40,304 nt of DNA, taken from contig NZ_JALKBZ010000022.1 in assembly GCF_023227765.1 (NCBI RefSeq), forward strand, positions 1 through 40,304. Reading direction: 5' to 3'. Shown one piece after another: positions 1 through 8,356 of the stretch. The stretch is from Fuchsiella alkaliacetigena (GTDB taxonomy: Bacteria; Bacillota; Halanaerobiia; Halobacteroidales; Acetohalobiaceae). The first letter of the stretch is position 1. The number at the start of each line of letters is the position of its first letter. A program made the translations under genes and the position numbers. The notes beneath the pieces are model-generated. The model did not search any database. It was given only the letters and a program-made list of their open reading frames with translations, and was not told the DNA's origin.

Positions 1-145
1 CACTTAACACTTTATCAAAAGAGGAGTCCCTTTTCTAGTTTTTATACTAAATTTACCTATACTTATTTTACACTATGGCTTATTTACATATCATATTGAA
101 CATGATAAACTTAACCTTAACTACATTTGGAAGGAGGAATAAAAG

Positions 146-1333
146 TTGAATACAGTACCAGAAACAGAGTTAAATAACCGAATTGAAAAGTTTCAAGAAA
201 AATTGAGTAACAAAGAAGTTGACTTAGCCGTAATTATCGAAAATGCAGATCTGTTTTACTTTTCAGGAACTATCCAAGCCGAATACCTATTTATCCCTCA
301 GCAAGGCCAACCGCTTTTGTTAGTCCGCCAAGGACTTGATAGAGCTAGCAAAGAATCAAATTTAGAAAAAATAATCACCTTTAAAAGCTCTAAAGAGATA
401 CCAGAGATTTTAAAAAAGCAGGAGATTAAGCTACCCCAAAATCTAGGTTTAGAACTGGATGTAGTAGCCTACGAAGAAGCGGCTAAACTACAGAATATCT
501 GTCAAGCCGACTCTTTGAGCAGTATAACTACTTTAATTAGACAGGTTAAAATGATTAAGTCCGAATATGAAATCAAAAAGATTAAAAGGGCTGCCGATAA
601 GTTAAAGGGGATTCCAAATCTAGTAGCTGACAAGCTAAAGTCTGGCTTTAGCGAATTAGAACTATCAGCTTTAATAGAACAGTACTTACGCCAAAAAGGA
701 CACGCCGGTTTAATCAGAATGAGAGGTTTAAATAATGAAATTCCAATGGGAATCTGCGTAGCTGGAGCTAATGCAAAGCTTCCTATCAAAACCGATGCTC
801 CTTTTGGAGGAGCAGGAGTGCACAGTAGTCTCGGCATTGGAGCTTCTAAACAAAAAATTCCTACTGGAAAAACGATACTAATCGACTACTTAGGCCATCA
901 TCAAGGATACTATGCCGATCAAACTCGATTAGCCATTATCGGTGAACCTAATGCTTATCTTAAAAAAACATATCAACAAATGATGGAGATGGAAAGCAGA
1001 CTAAGTAAGTATCTAACTCCAGATTATAGCTGGCAAACACTCTATACTAAAGGAGTAGAGTTAGCCACAGAGTTCGAAGTTGAAGAATACTTTATGGGCC
1101 ATGGAGAAAATAAAGCTCAATATGTAGGCCACGGAATAGGATTGGAGTTAAACGAGTTCCCTTTTCTAGCTAAAGGATTAGACTTTCCTCTAAAACCGGG
1201 AATGGTTGTAGCTCTAGAGCCTAAATTATTAGTTCCTGAAATAGGTGTTATTGGCATTGAAAATACCTATCTAGTAACTGAAGATAAGCCTGAAAAATTA
1301 ACTACGGCCCCAGAAGAACTAATCGTCATATAA
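146..1333 (+). CDS. M24 family metallopeptidase (Xaa-Pro aminopeptidase-like)
   Basis: Probable cytosolic peptidase removing N-terminal residues next to proline. The 395-residue protein has a creatinase-like N-terminal domain (about 1-130) and a pita-bread catalytic domain (about 140-395). All five expected dinuclear metal ligands are visible: D247, D258 (in YADQTR), H329 (in GHGIGLE), E358 (in ALEPK) and E372 (in IGIEN). The start is TTG at 146, chosen because an AAGGAGG ribosome binding site lies 8 bases upstream. It is one of the few plus-strand genes and converges on the FtsA-like gene. Family assignment is firm; the exact substrate (Xaa-Pro peptidase versus a creatinase-type hydrolase) cannot be read from sequence. 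Confidence 0.88.
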   Translation: MNTVPETELNNRIEKFQEKLSNKEVDLAVIIENADLFYFSGTIQAEYLFIPQQGQPLLLVRQGLDRASKESNLEKIITFKSSKEIPEILKKQEIKLPQNLGLELDVVAYEEAAKLQNICQADSLSSITTLIRQVKMIKSEYEIKKIKRAADKLKGIPNLVADKLKSGFSELELSALIEQYLRQKGHAGLIRMRGLNNEIPMGICVAGANAKLPIKTDAPFGGAGVHSSLGIGASKQKIPTGKTILIDYLGHHQGYYADQTRLAIIGEPNAYLKKTYQQMMEMESRLSKYLTPDYSWQTLYTKGVELATEFEVEEYFMGHGENKAQYVGHGIGLELNEFPFLAKGLDFPLKPGMVVALEPKLLVPEIGVIGIENTYLVTEDKPEKLTTAPEELIVI

Positions 1334-1361
1334 AAGCCTAACCTTTTGGTTAGGCTTTTTT
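1332..1361. terminator. Bidirectional Rho-independent terminator
   Basis: A 12-bp perfect stem (AAAAGCCTAACC with GGTTAGGCTTTT) around a TTTT loop, A-rich on one side and T-rich on the other, so it can serve both converging genes. The stem overlaps the stop codons of both neighbours (1331-1333 and 1350-1352). Confidence 0.9.
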
Positions 1362-3563
1362 ATTTTCAGTTTCACTTTCACTTTGATTAGCATTTAACTT
1401 ATCTTTAGTTGAGCTATTAGATAATTGAATATCTATTTTATCACCACTACTTACCAGCTCTTCTAACTGAGCAGGCTGACCGTTCTTTTTAAGAGACATT
1501 TTATCTTCGGTTTGAGGGGAAAGGTTATAGTTAATATAGTTTAAAACCTGTCTAATAGTCATCCCTGCTATTTGATAAGTAATTTGATCACCATCCTCTA
1601 CCTTAGCCTCAAAAGTAGTCTCCTCCTCATTTTTCAATAACTTAAAGTTAGAATTAGGAATCTCTAAGCTGCGATTATTAATTATAAGCTCTAATTCTGA
1701 TTCAATCTTCATCCCCTCTAAAGCCTCTTCTACAGTTAAACTATCTCTAAGCTCTTCTTCAAACTCAAAAAAAAGTCTATCTCCTGTCTCAATTTCAGCA
1801 TCAAATCCTACCTCTTGATTATTTAGCTGTAATTGGTAATTACTAAATACTTCTTTTTTAGCTTTACCATTAACTGAATAGTTAATCACTTCCTGTTTAA
1901 GTTTAGCTAAATCCAGCTCCCACAGCTCAGTAATTACATCTTCTACCGTTTTGAATTCACGATAGGTTATTTCATCTCTATCCGCAAGAGAAGCATCTAA
2001 AGTAGTCTCTTGACCGTTTAAGTAGTACTTGGGCTCCAATAACACTGGCTGGTTATTGACTTCTATTTCTTTAGCCTCTATTTCCGGCACCACATCAGCT
2101 ACTACTCCTTGTCCAGGTTGGCTTTTTTCTCCAAACTCTACTTCTATCTCCGCTCCATCACTAATCGGAGTATCCAATTCCACTTCTTCTCCTGCTAAAA
2201 TGATTTTTCCCGCAGTACCAGGCTGTCCCGGAATTATCTTAACCTCCCCATTAACCTCTACTGTTAATGCTAAGCCTAATGTCGGCTCTAAGTCCTTAAA
2301 ATCAATTTCGGCTGCTAATAAAGCATCCGCCACTTTAGCCTCACCTAAAGTAAAGAGATGAATCAATTCCTGATTAACCTTCACGTCTAAGAAGTTAGCC
2401 TTATTTTGATTGAGAAAGCTACTAACTCCAATCCCTAATGGAGTTATCTCTTGAGAAACTGCTAAACCTTCAATTCCTCCTTCAACATAATGAGAATCAA
2501 CTGTATGTTTAATCCCTATTCGATTACTAGTTAAATTTAAAGCTTGACCTAGTTTATCCTTAAATAATGGTGAAAGACTGCCGCCTCCAAAACAGATAAC
2601 CGCTTGAGGCTCTTGACGATTTAAATCAATAATTTCTTCAGCAATTAGCTTAGCTAACTCTTCTACTTTAGGCTCAATCCTACCCATAATTTCTTGAGTA
2701 GCTACTTCCACCTTTTGATCTAAAATATCCTTTACTTTCACCGTCTCTTTCTCAGTCAACTGACGCTTAATTCTTTCAGCTGTATGGTAATCCAACATAT
2801 AGGCATCACAGATAGCTTCTGTAATCTCATCACCAGCTACCGGCACCATAGCATAACCAATTATAGAGCCGTCCTGAGTAACAGCAATATCAGCAGTTCC
2901 TGCTCCAATATCTATCAAAGCTAAATTAAAGTCATGCATATGTTGCGGAATCAAGATAGTAGAAGCAGCAATAGGCTCTAAGGTTAAGTGATCTACTTCC
3001 AAGTCAGCCTGCTTAATTACTGTCAGCAAAGAGTCCACTACTACTCGCGGCAAAAAGGTAGCTACTAGTTGTACACTAATCTTAGCTCCCCGCTGACCTA
3101 AAAGATCATTAATTACCATTTCGTCCAATCGGTTCTTAATAGTACTATAGCCTACAAAATGGTAGGCTACTTCATCCTGATCCATTAATCTTTCCTGGGC
3201 CCGCTGCACAGCAGTAAATTCCAAAGTCCTGATATCCTCAGCAGTAATCTCTTTACTGCTTTCAAACTCCAGAGCAAATTCACTCTCCACCGTCTTCAAG
3301 GCCCGACCCGCAGCAGCAATAGCTACTTTTTGTAGTTCTATTCCCAACTCTTCTTCTAAGCCTAACTTAATCTCTTTCACTTTAGCTGCCACTTCAGGCA
3401 CATTGTGAATCTGCCCATCCAACATAGAACGACTCTGATGCTCTAAAGTTTTAGCCCCTTTAACCACTAATCTATCCTCCAATTGCTCAAATACAACTCC
3501 TACTACAGTTCTAGTCCCTATATCTAAAGCAAAAATTAAATCTTCATTTTCAGTCACTGGCAT
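1350..3563 (-). CDS. FtsA/PilM-like actin-fold ATPase with long C-terminal beta-grasp-like tail
   Basis: The 737-residue protein begins with an actin/HSP70-type fold: phosphate-1 motif LDIGTRTVVGVV near residue 13, the FtsA-like segment about 90-350 with LIDIGAGTADIA (phosphate 2), and FGGGSLSP (adenosine motif). FtsA proteins are normally 400-450 residues; here about 350 more follow, made of repeated segments with an N-G start, a short hydrophobic strand and a G-D-x-I/L end, suggestive of ThiS/ubiquitin-like beta-grasp repeats. No membrane-targeting helix is obvious at the C terminus, which is hydrophilic. Related long FtsA-like proteins occur in clostridia under the label cell division protein. 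The role (division, cell shape or pilus-type assembly) is not settled by sequence. It is flanked by terminators, so probably monocistronic. Confidence 0.75.
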   Translation of the reverse strand: MPVTENEDLIFALDIGTRTVVGVVFEQLEDRLVVKGAKTLEHQSRSMLDGQIHNVPEVAAKVKEIKLGLEEELGIELQKVAIAAAGRALKTVESEFALEFESSKEITAEDIRTLEFTAVQRAQERLMDQDEVAYHFVGYSTIKNRLDEMVINDLLGQRGAKISVQLVATFLPRVVVDSLLTVIKQADLEVDHLTLEPIAASTILIPQHMHDFNLALIDIGAGTADIAVTQDGSIIGYAMVPVAGDEITEAICDAYMLDYHTAERIKRQLTEKETVKVKDILDQKVEVATQEIMGRIEPKVEELAKLIAEEIIDLNRQEPQAVICFGGGSLSPLFKDKLGQALNLTSNRIGIKHTVDSHYVEGGIEGLAVSQEITPLGIGVSSFLNQNKANFLDVKVNQELIHLFTLGEAKVADALLAAEIDFKDLEPTLGLALTVEVNGEVKIIPGQPGTAGKIILAGEEVELDTPISDGAEIEVEFGEKSQPGQGVVADVVPEIEAKEIEVNNQPVLLEPKYYLNGQETTLDASLADRDEITYREFKTVEDVITELWELDLAKLKQEVINYSVNGKAKKEVFSNYQLQLNNQEVGFDAEIETGDRLFFEFEEELRDSLTVEEALEGMKIESELELIINNRSLEIPNSNFKLLKNEEETTFEAKVEDGDQITYQIAGMTIRQVLNYINYNLSPQTEDKMSLKKNGQPAQLEELVSSGDKIDIQLSNSSTKDKLNANQSESETENKKA

Positions 3564-3633
3564 TCACTCCTTCTAAATTAATACCTATTACAAATATTCA
3601 GTTTAAAACTCGATTTTCCTCTAAAGAATCCAA

Positions 3634-3671
3634 AATAAAAAAAGACCTCCACTTTAATTCAGTGAAGGCCT
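3634..3671 (-). terminator. Rho-independent terminator of hcp
   Basis: On the minus strand, the stem AGGCCTTCACT / AGTGGAGGTCT (two G:U pairs) is followed by a run of seven T. It lies just past the hcp stop codon. Confidence 0.85.
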
Positions 3672-3689
3672 TGAGTCTTTAAATTTAAA

Positions 3690-5036
3690 TTAGCCTAACA
3701 TTTTTGCTAAGTCATCCTGCGGATCTCCAGTTAACTGGAGATTGAAGTTCTCCTGTAAAAAGCCTACTACAGTTTCACTTAAAAACTCCGGTGGAGTAGG
3801 GCCCACATAAATATCCTGCACACCTAAGTTATAAAGACCTAAGAGAATAGCAACTGCCTTTTGTTCAAACCAGGATAAAACTATACTTAAAGGCAACTCA
3901 TTAACTCCACAGTCAAAAGCATCAGCCAAAGCAAGAGCAATTTTAACTGCAGAACCAGAGTTATTACACTGCCCTAAATCTAAATAACGAGGAATCTCAG
4001 TCCCTGGTACAGTACCAAAATCTAAATCATTGAAGTTAAACTTACCGCAAGCTGTAGTTAAGATTACACAGTCTTCCGGTACCGCCTTAGCTAACTCTCG
4101 ATAATAATCGTTACTAGAACCTGGAGTATCACAACCAGCAATCACAAAGAATCTACTGATCTTTCCTTCTTCCACAGCTTCAATAATAGCTGGAGCTAAC
4201 TCCAATACATTAGAATGATGGAAACCAGTCATTAAAGTCTCTGCGGACTCCTTATTACCCGCTGGTAGTTCCAGAGCTTTCTCAATTAAAGGTTCAAAAT
4301 TATCGTATTCAATCTTAGTTACTCCTTCTAAACCGGTTAACTGATAGCTAAAGAAGCGATCTTCATAGCCATCTCTAATCGGTAGTACACAGTTAGTAGT
4401 ACCTAAGATTGCCCCTGGAAATTCAGCAAATAGCTTGCGTTGGTCAGTCCAGGACTTACCTACATTCCCTGCTAAATGATCGTATTTATTTAGCTCTGGA
4501 TAAGCATGAGCCGGCAGCATTTCTGAATGAGTATAGATATTAACCCCTTTACCTTCACTCTGCTCTAATAGTTTCTTTAAAGCTCGCAGATTATGTCCAG
4601 TCACTAAAATCGCCTTACCTTTGATCTCATTTTGAGGTACCTCTACTGGCTCAGGTAGACCTAACTCATCTGTATGAGCTTCATCTAAAAGATCCATCAC
4701 CTTAGTAGTAGCCTCTCCTACTCGCATTGCCATGCCAATTGTTTCCTCAAGATTAAAGTTAACATTAGTTAAAGTAGAATATAAGCCTTCTTGAATAATA
4801 GCATCTACTTCTGGGTCAGTATAGCCTAGCTCTCTAGCGTGAGTAGCATAAGCCGAAACTCCCTTTAAGCCAAAAATAATAGTATCCTGCACACTAGCTA
4901 AGTCTTCATCCTTACCACAAACACCTATCTTAGTACAACCGCCACTCGGTGTCTGTTGACATTGATAACAAAACATATTTCTTGTCTCCTGCTTAGTTTC
5001 TTCCTCCTGCTTGCCGCCAAAAAGTTTAGATAACAT
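3690..5036 (-). CDS. hcp: Hybrid cluster protein (prismane; hydroxylamine reductase / NO reductase)
   Basis: Cytosolic Fe-S enzyme that reduces hydroxylamine and, in later work on the family, nitric oxide; a nitrosative and oxidative stress protein of anaerobes. The N-terminal cluster motif is C23-x2-C26-x7-C34-x5-C40. Hybrid-cluster ligands are visible in GHNLRAL, GTTNCVLP, GCDTPGSSN, TACGKFNF and LGQCNNSG. At 448 residues it is the short class lacking the extra N-terminal helical segment of the 550-residue type. It carries an unusual 20-residue charged extension before the conserved MFCYQC; an internal start at M21 is possible, but a good GGAGG precedes the first ATG. An FNR-like site lies upstream (5112-5125). 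No reductase partner hcr is adjacent. Confidence 0.95.
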   Translation of the reverse strand: MLSKLFGGKQEEETKQETRNMFCYQCQQTPSGGCTKIGVCGKDEDLASVQDTIIFGLKGVSAYATHARELGYTDPEVDAIIQEGLYSTLTNVNFNLEETIGMAMRVGEATTKVMDLLDEAHTDELGLPEPVEVPQNEIKGKAILVTGHNLRALKKLLEQSEGKGVNIYTHSEMLPAHAYPELNKYDHLAGNVGKSWTDQRKLFAEFPGAILGTTNCVLPIRDGYEDRFFSYQLTGLEGVTKIEYDNFEPLIEKALELPAGNKESAETLMTGFHHSNVLELAPAIIEAVEEGKISRFFVIAGCDTPGSSNDYYRELAKAVPEDCVILTTACGKFNFNDLDFGTVPGTEIPRYLDLGQCNNSGSAVKIALALADAFDCGVNELPLSIVLSWFEQKAVAILLGLYNLGVQDIYVGPTPPEFLSETVVGFLQENFNLQLTGDPQDDLAKMLG

Positions 5037-5083
5037 TTATAAACGCCTCCTTATTTTTTTGCTTCTTTTTTTACTGTAAGTAT

Positions 5084-5125
5084 ATTATAGGCTTTTATTT
5101 GCATAACTTCTGTGATGTATATCAA
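5084..5125 (-). promoter_or_regulatory. hcp promoter with FNR/CRP-family site
   Basis: Minus-strand TATAAT (+ strand ATTATA, 5084-5089) has a poor -35, as expected of an activated promoter. Upstream, TTGATATACATCAC (5112-5125) matches the FNR consensus TTGAT-N4-ATCAA at 9 of 10 positions. Its centre, 5118.5, is about 41.5 bases from a start site placed 7 bases after the -10, the classical class II activator position. This suggests control by an FNR/HcpR-type regulator, not encoded here. Confidence 0.6.
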
Positions 5126-5170
5126 AGTTGATTAATATTTTGATGATTAATAGGGAGAAATTATAAATTA

Positions 5171-5390
5171 TTATCGTTCTATTGCTTCGTTCCCGATATA
5201 GCTATTATCGAAAGCTTGAGCTAGTTGATATGTTTCAAGCACTTGCCGTTCAGTCGGCGTCCTGCCTCCTTCACTCTCAAAAATAGCCCTCCCGGCATCC
5301 GTGCCTCCGGGCTATTTTAAGAGTCGCTCTTTGAAACATATCAACTTGCAAGTTTTCGTTATCAGCACGATCAACGAAACAGTATGAAGA
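5171..5390. repeat. Palindromic repeat A, copy 1
   Basis: A GC-rich core (5242-5326), nearly identical to 39508-39593, is flanked by long imperfect inverted arms. The inner arms GTTGATATGTTTCAA (5224-5238) and TTGAAACATATCAAC (5331-5345) are perfect complements. Pairing extends outward through TATCGAAAGCTTG / CAAGTTTTCGTTA to about 5180 and 5385. The core has its own hairpins: GCCG-TTCAGT-CGGC, and a stem AAAATAGCCC / GGGCTATTTT. The outer-arm sequence is unrelated to that of copy 2. No conserved open reading frame is present. It could be a structured RNA or a non-autonomous mobile palindrome. Confidence 0.75.
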
Positions 5391-5473
5391 TCAACCAGCA
5401 AAAACAACAAAAAGCTAGATTTCCGCGCCTAAACATCCCTAAGAAATTAATTGATATCGTGAAAAACGATTAC

Positions 5474-5690
5474 GTTATCAGCACGGCCAAATGGGTGTTT
5501 ATAAGCGATATTAAAGTTTATTTTTTAGTGCTTCTTGACGAATCGGAGCTCAAATAAAAGCTGGTTTAGCTAATTTTTCTAATTAAAATTAGCTTGCTTT
5601 TATTTGAGTGGAGATGAGTCTTAGAAGTACTAAAATAAACTTTTCTAGCGTTAAACATCCATTTGGCCTCCTGCACCAACGAAACAGTAT
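5474..5690. repeat. Palindromic repeat B, copy 1
   Basis: A 184-bp near-palindrome from GGCCAAAT (5485) to ATTTGGCC (5668) with nested stems: 5491-5497 with 5656-5662, 5551-5561 with 5596-5606, and a terminal hairpin AGCTAATTTT / AAAATTAGCT (5568-5594). Unpaired conserved segments include GACGAATCGGAGCT and GTGGAGATGAG. A second copy in the same orientation lies at 29500-29682, with compensatory differences in every stem. The flanks GTTATCAGCAC and CAACGAAACAGTAT also occur uninterrupted at 5358-5385. The remainder of the gap (5391-5473 and 5691-5756) shows nothing recognisable. Confidence 0.8.
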
Positions 5691-5756
5691 ACCAATATTG
5701 CTTTATCTTTTGAACTCCAACTATTAACTCTTAATTATTAACTATTAACTGAACTT

Positions 5757-6236
5757 TTAACGATGATACTCCTCACCGTTAATAATCTTAAAAGCTCGAT
5801 AGATCTGTTCTAGGATAATTAACCTAACCATCTCGTGAGTAAAAGTCAAATGCGAAAGCGACAGTAAGTAATCTGCTTCTTCCTTAATCAAATCATGCAG
5901 TCCTAAAGTGCCACCGATGATAAAGTCCAATTCACTATAGCCCTGTACCTGAAGATTGCCAATAGACTTAGCCAAACCCACAGAAGTCATTGGCTTGCCC
6001 TGAGAATCCAAAGCTATACTATAAGAACTATTACTTAACTTAGCTATTAACTTTTCAGCCTCTTCCTCTTTTAACTGCTCCTTTTGAGCCTGACTGAGAT
6101 TCTTTCTTATCTTTTTAGCTTTAACTTCTACTATTTTTAGATCTACATAGTTTTGTAATCGCTTCTCAAAGTCCGCTACTCCTAACTGGAGATAATCACT
6201 TTTTAGACTACCTACTGCTATTAAATTAACTTTCAT
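5757..6236 (-). CDS. rlmH: 23S rRNA (pseudouridine1915-N3)-methyltransferase RlmH
   Basis: SPOUT-class methyltransferase acting on helix 69 of 23S rRNA in assembled 70S ribosomes. The 159-residue length is standard. Family signatures are FIIGGTLGL near residue 105 (SAM-binding knot) and the C-terminal block with LSLSHLTFTHEMVRLI, EQIYRAFKI and a final YHR. It lies downstream of htrA and walJ in the same orientation, the order found at the end of the wal operon in Bacillus, although a terminator-like hairpin (6266-6291) separates it from htrA. Confidence 0.97.
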   Translation of the reverse strand: MKVNLIAVGSLKSDYLQLGVADFEKRLQNYVDLKIVEVKAKKIRKNLSQAQKEQLKEEEAEKLIAKLSNSSYSIALDSQGKPMTSVGLAKSIGNLQVQGYSELDFIIGGTLGLHDLIKEEADYLLSLSHLTFTHEMVRLIILEQIYRAFKIINGEEYHR

Positions 6237-6265
6237 AAATTAAGCCCTCCCCTCAAAGCAAACAT

Positions 6266-6291
6266 TAAAAGAAGCCAGCCTAAGCTGGCTT
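6266..6291 (-). terminator. Terminator-like hairpin between htrA and rlmH
   Basis: Minus-strand stem AAGCCAGC / GCTGGCTT with a four-base loop, followed by C then TTTT. It lies just beyond the htrA stop. It may fully terminate or only attenuate readthrough into rlmH. Confidence 0.65.
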
Positions 6292-6295
6292 TACT

Positions 6296-7441
6296 TTATT
6301 CTGCTGCTGGACGTGAATCTAACTCCAGTCTAACTTCTTTTAATTCTCCTTCTCTATAAAAAGATATATCTACTTCTGCTCCTACTTCTAAATTCCTTAA
6401 CTGATTTCTCAATTGAGACATGGTAGTTATCTCCACTCCACCAATACTTTTAATAATATCTCCTCGCTGTAAATCTACCCTATCAGTTGGGCTATCTTCT
6501 ATTACCTCAGCTACAAAGACTCCAGTTTCTTGTTCTAAATTATAATCTCTAGCTAAACTTTGGTTAACCGTAACTCCATAAATGCCTAACCAAGGCCGGA
6601 TTACTTTACCCTCATTTATCAGCTCCTGAGCAATCTGTTGAGTAGTATTAATCGGAATAGCAAAACCTAAACCTTGAGCTCCCCGAATAATAGCTGTATT
6701 AATTCCAATCACTTGTCCTTGCCTGTTTAATAAAGCTCCCCCGCTATTACCAGGGTTGATAGCAGCATCGGTCTGAATCATATCGGTTAATTCAGTTCCC
6801 GGCTGTATCTCTAACTGTCTCCCAATAGCACTTACTACTCCAGTAGTTACAGTATTAGCAAAGCCAAAAGGATTGCCGATAGCAATTACCGTTTCGCCTA
6901 CTCTTAATTCATCGGAATTACCCAATTGAGCCACCGGTAAATCCTTTCCTTCAACTTTAACCACAGCTAAATCGGTAATTGGATCCCTGCCTACCACTGT
7001 TCCCGTAAATTCACGCTGTTCCTGTTCGCCTTCATTTAAAAAGACTCTGATTTGATCTGCCCTGCGAACTACATGATTGTTGGTTAGTATATAACCTTCT
7101 TCACTAAAGATAACTCCCGAACCTTCTCCTTCTACTTCTTCTTCTCTGGTTCCAAAAAAGAAATCATATGTTGATCGTCTTTCTTTAGTAGTAATTCTCA
7201 CTATAGCCGGGCCCACATCTTCTGCCACCTGAGCAATGGAGTCATTAACTTTTGGAGAGTTTTCACTTTCCTGGCTTTCCTGAGTTAAGAAATTAGCACC
7301 TAAATTTTGATCTTCTTGGTTAGCTAAACTGGGTAGTATCAAGGCTGCTATTAATGCTCCCAGGATAACCCCAATCAAGCCCATTATTAAATAGCTGCGC
7401 CAATTATTACGAAAATCACTATCACTAAAAAAATAGTTCAT
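6296..7441 (-). CDS. htrA: HtrA/DegP-family membrane-anchored serine protease
   Basis: Surface quality-control protease of the S1C family. The N terminus is a short cytoplasmic stretch and one membrane segment (about 18-40), then an extracytoplasmic linker. The catalytic triad is visible as H123 (TNNHVV), D157 (DPITDLAVV) and S233 (GNSGGALL). A single PDZ domain covers about 285-375. An AGGAGG site precedes the ATG. It starts 32 bp after the walJ stop codon and probably shares its transcript. The length matches Gram-positive HtrA proteins with one PDZ. Confidence 0.95.
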   Translation of the reverse strand: MNYFFSDSDFRNNWRSYLIMGLIGVILGALIAALILPSLANQEDQNLGANFLTQESQESENSPKVNDSIAQVAEDVGPAIVRITTKERRSTYDFFFGTREEEVEGEGSGVIFSEEGYILTNNHVVRRADQIRVFLNEGEQEQREFTGTVVGRDPITDLAVVKVEGKDLPVAQLGNSDELRVGETVIAIGNPFGFANTVTTGVVSAIGRQLEIQPGTELTDMIQTDAAINPGNSGGALLNRQGQVIGINTAIIRGAQGLGFAIPINTTQQIAQELINEGKVIRPWLGIYGVTVNQSLARDYNLEQETGVFVAEVIEDSPTDRVDLQRGDIIKSIGGVEITTMSQLRNQLRNLEVGAEVDISFYREGELKEVRLELDSRPAAE

Positions 7442-7473
7442 TTCCAGCTTACCTCCTGTAGCTTCTTAGTAAA

Positions 7474-8319
7474 TCAAACTACCTGAAATAGCTCACTTAC
7501 TTGATTGCGGTAAATAAAGTCCAACTTTAAATCAACATCTAAATCTATTCCCGCATCTACCAACATATTCTTGATAGTCAAGTAAGCTAATTCCGGTACG
7601 TTATTATCTTTACTAAGGTGGGCCAACAATATACGCTGTACTGAATTTTTAACTAATTCCACTGCTGTAGCTCCTGCCTCATCATTACAAAGATGACCCT
7701 GTTCACTCATTATCCTTCTTTTTAATGACCAAGGATAAGGGCCCGTTTTCAACATTTCCAAATCATGATTGGCTTCCAAAATAACCAGCTCTGCTTCAGC
7801 TAAATTTCCCAGCAGTTCTTGAGTCATACAGCCGATATCAGTAGCAATAGCTACCTTTCGGCCCTGGCTATGTAAGGCATAACCTACTGGATCTTCAGCA
7901 TCATGAGGTAAGCTAAAACAATCAATCCCTATATCTCCAATCTCCAAACCAGCCTTATTCATTACACACCTATTTTCAGCAGTAATTTTACCTAGTTTTT
8001 GCTCAGCTACGGCCCAAGTTTTTTCTGTAGCATAAATAGGCAAATCAAAGCGTCGGGAAAGAACTCCCGCTCCTTTAATATGATCTTGATGTTCATGAGT
8101 AATTAAGATAGCATCTAACTGCGAGCCTTCAATATTTATCTGCGCTAATCTATTACTGATCTTTTTTCCACTCAGTCCAGCATCAATTAATAGCTTCTTT
8201 TTAGCTGAAGCAATATAGATAGAGTTACCAGAACTTCCACTAGCTAAGGAACATACTTCTAAAGAAATATCTACCAGCCCCTTCCTGTTGCTTAATAATT
8301 TTCTATAAAGATTCCTCAA
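7474..8319 (-). CDS. walJ: WalJ/YycJ-like MBL-fold metallohydrolase
   Basis: Metallo-beta-lactamase-fold hydrolase with the motif H75-E-H-Q-D79-H80, preceded by the typical CSLASGSSGNS N-terminal strand. WalJ proteins are linked to coordination of cell division and DNA replication and to cell-wall regulation. The start is uncertain: TTG at 8319 lacks a ribosome binding site, and homologues begin close to residue 18. A strong AGGAAGGGG lies inside the reading frame near codons 12-14, but only a rare ATT codon follows at the right distance. walJ-htrA-rlmH repeats the Bacillus order, without walR or walK within this window. Confidence 0.9.
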   Translation of the reverse strand: MRNLYRKLLSNRKGLVDISLEVCSLASGSSGNSIYIASAKKKLLIDAGLSGKKISNRLAQINIEGSQLDAILITHEHQDHIKGAGVLSRRFDLPIYATEKTWAVAEQKLGKITAENRCVMNKAGLEIGDIGIDCFSLPHDAEDPVGYALHSQGRKVAIATDIGCMTQELLGNLAEAELVILEANHDLEMLKTGPYPWSLKRRIMSEQGHLCNDEAGATAVELVKNSVQRILLAHLSKDNNVPELAYLTIKNMLVDAGIDLDVDLKLDFIYRNQVSELFQVV

Positions 8320-8356
8320 TAAATAAAGGACTTTTTTACTTTTAAACTGAATGATT

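Noticed and set aside
5384-5557. 57-codon open frame (starts MKINQQKQQK) running into repeat B
   Set aside because: No ribosome binding site, and the second copy of repeat B does not keep the frame; the region is better explained as a palindromic repeat.
5171-5700. Retron, group II intron or CRISPR-like locus
   Set aside because: No reverse transcriptase, cas gene or regularly spaced direct repeats occur; the signal is long inverted repeats only.
5700-5756. Short direct repeats of the type CTATTAACT before rlmH
   Set aside because: Too short and AT-rich to distinguish from chance.
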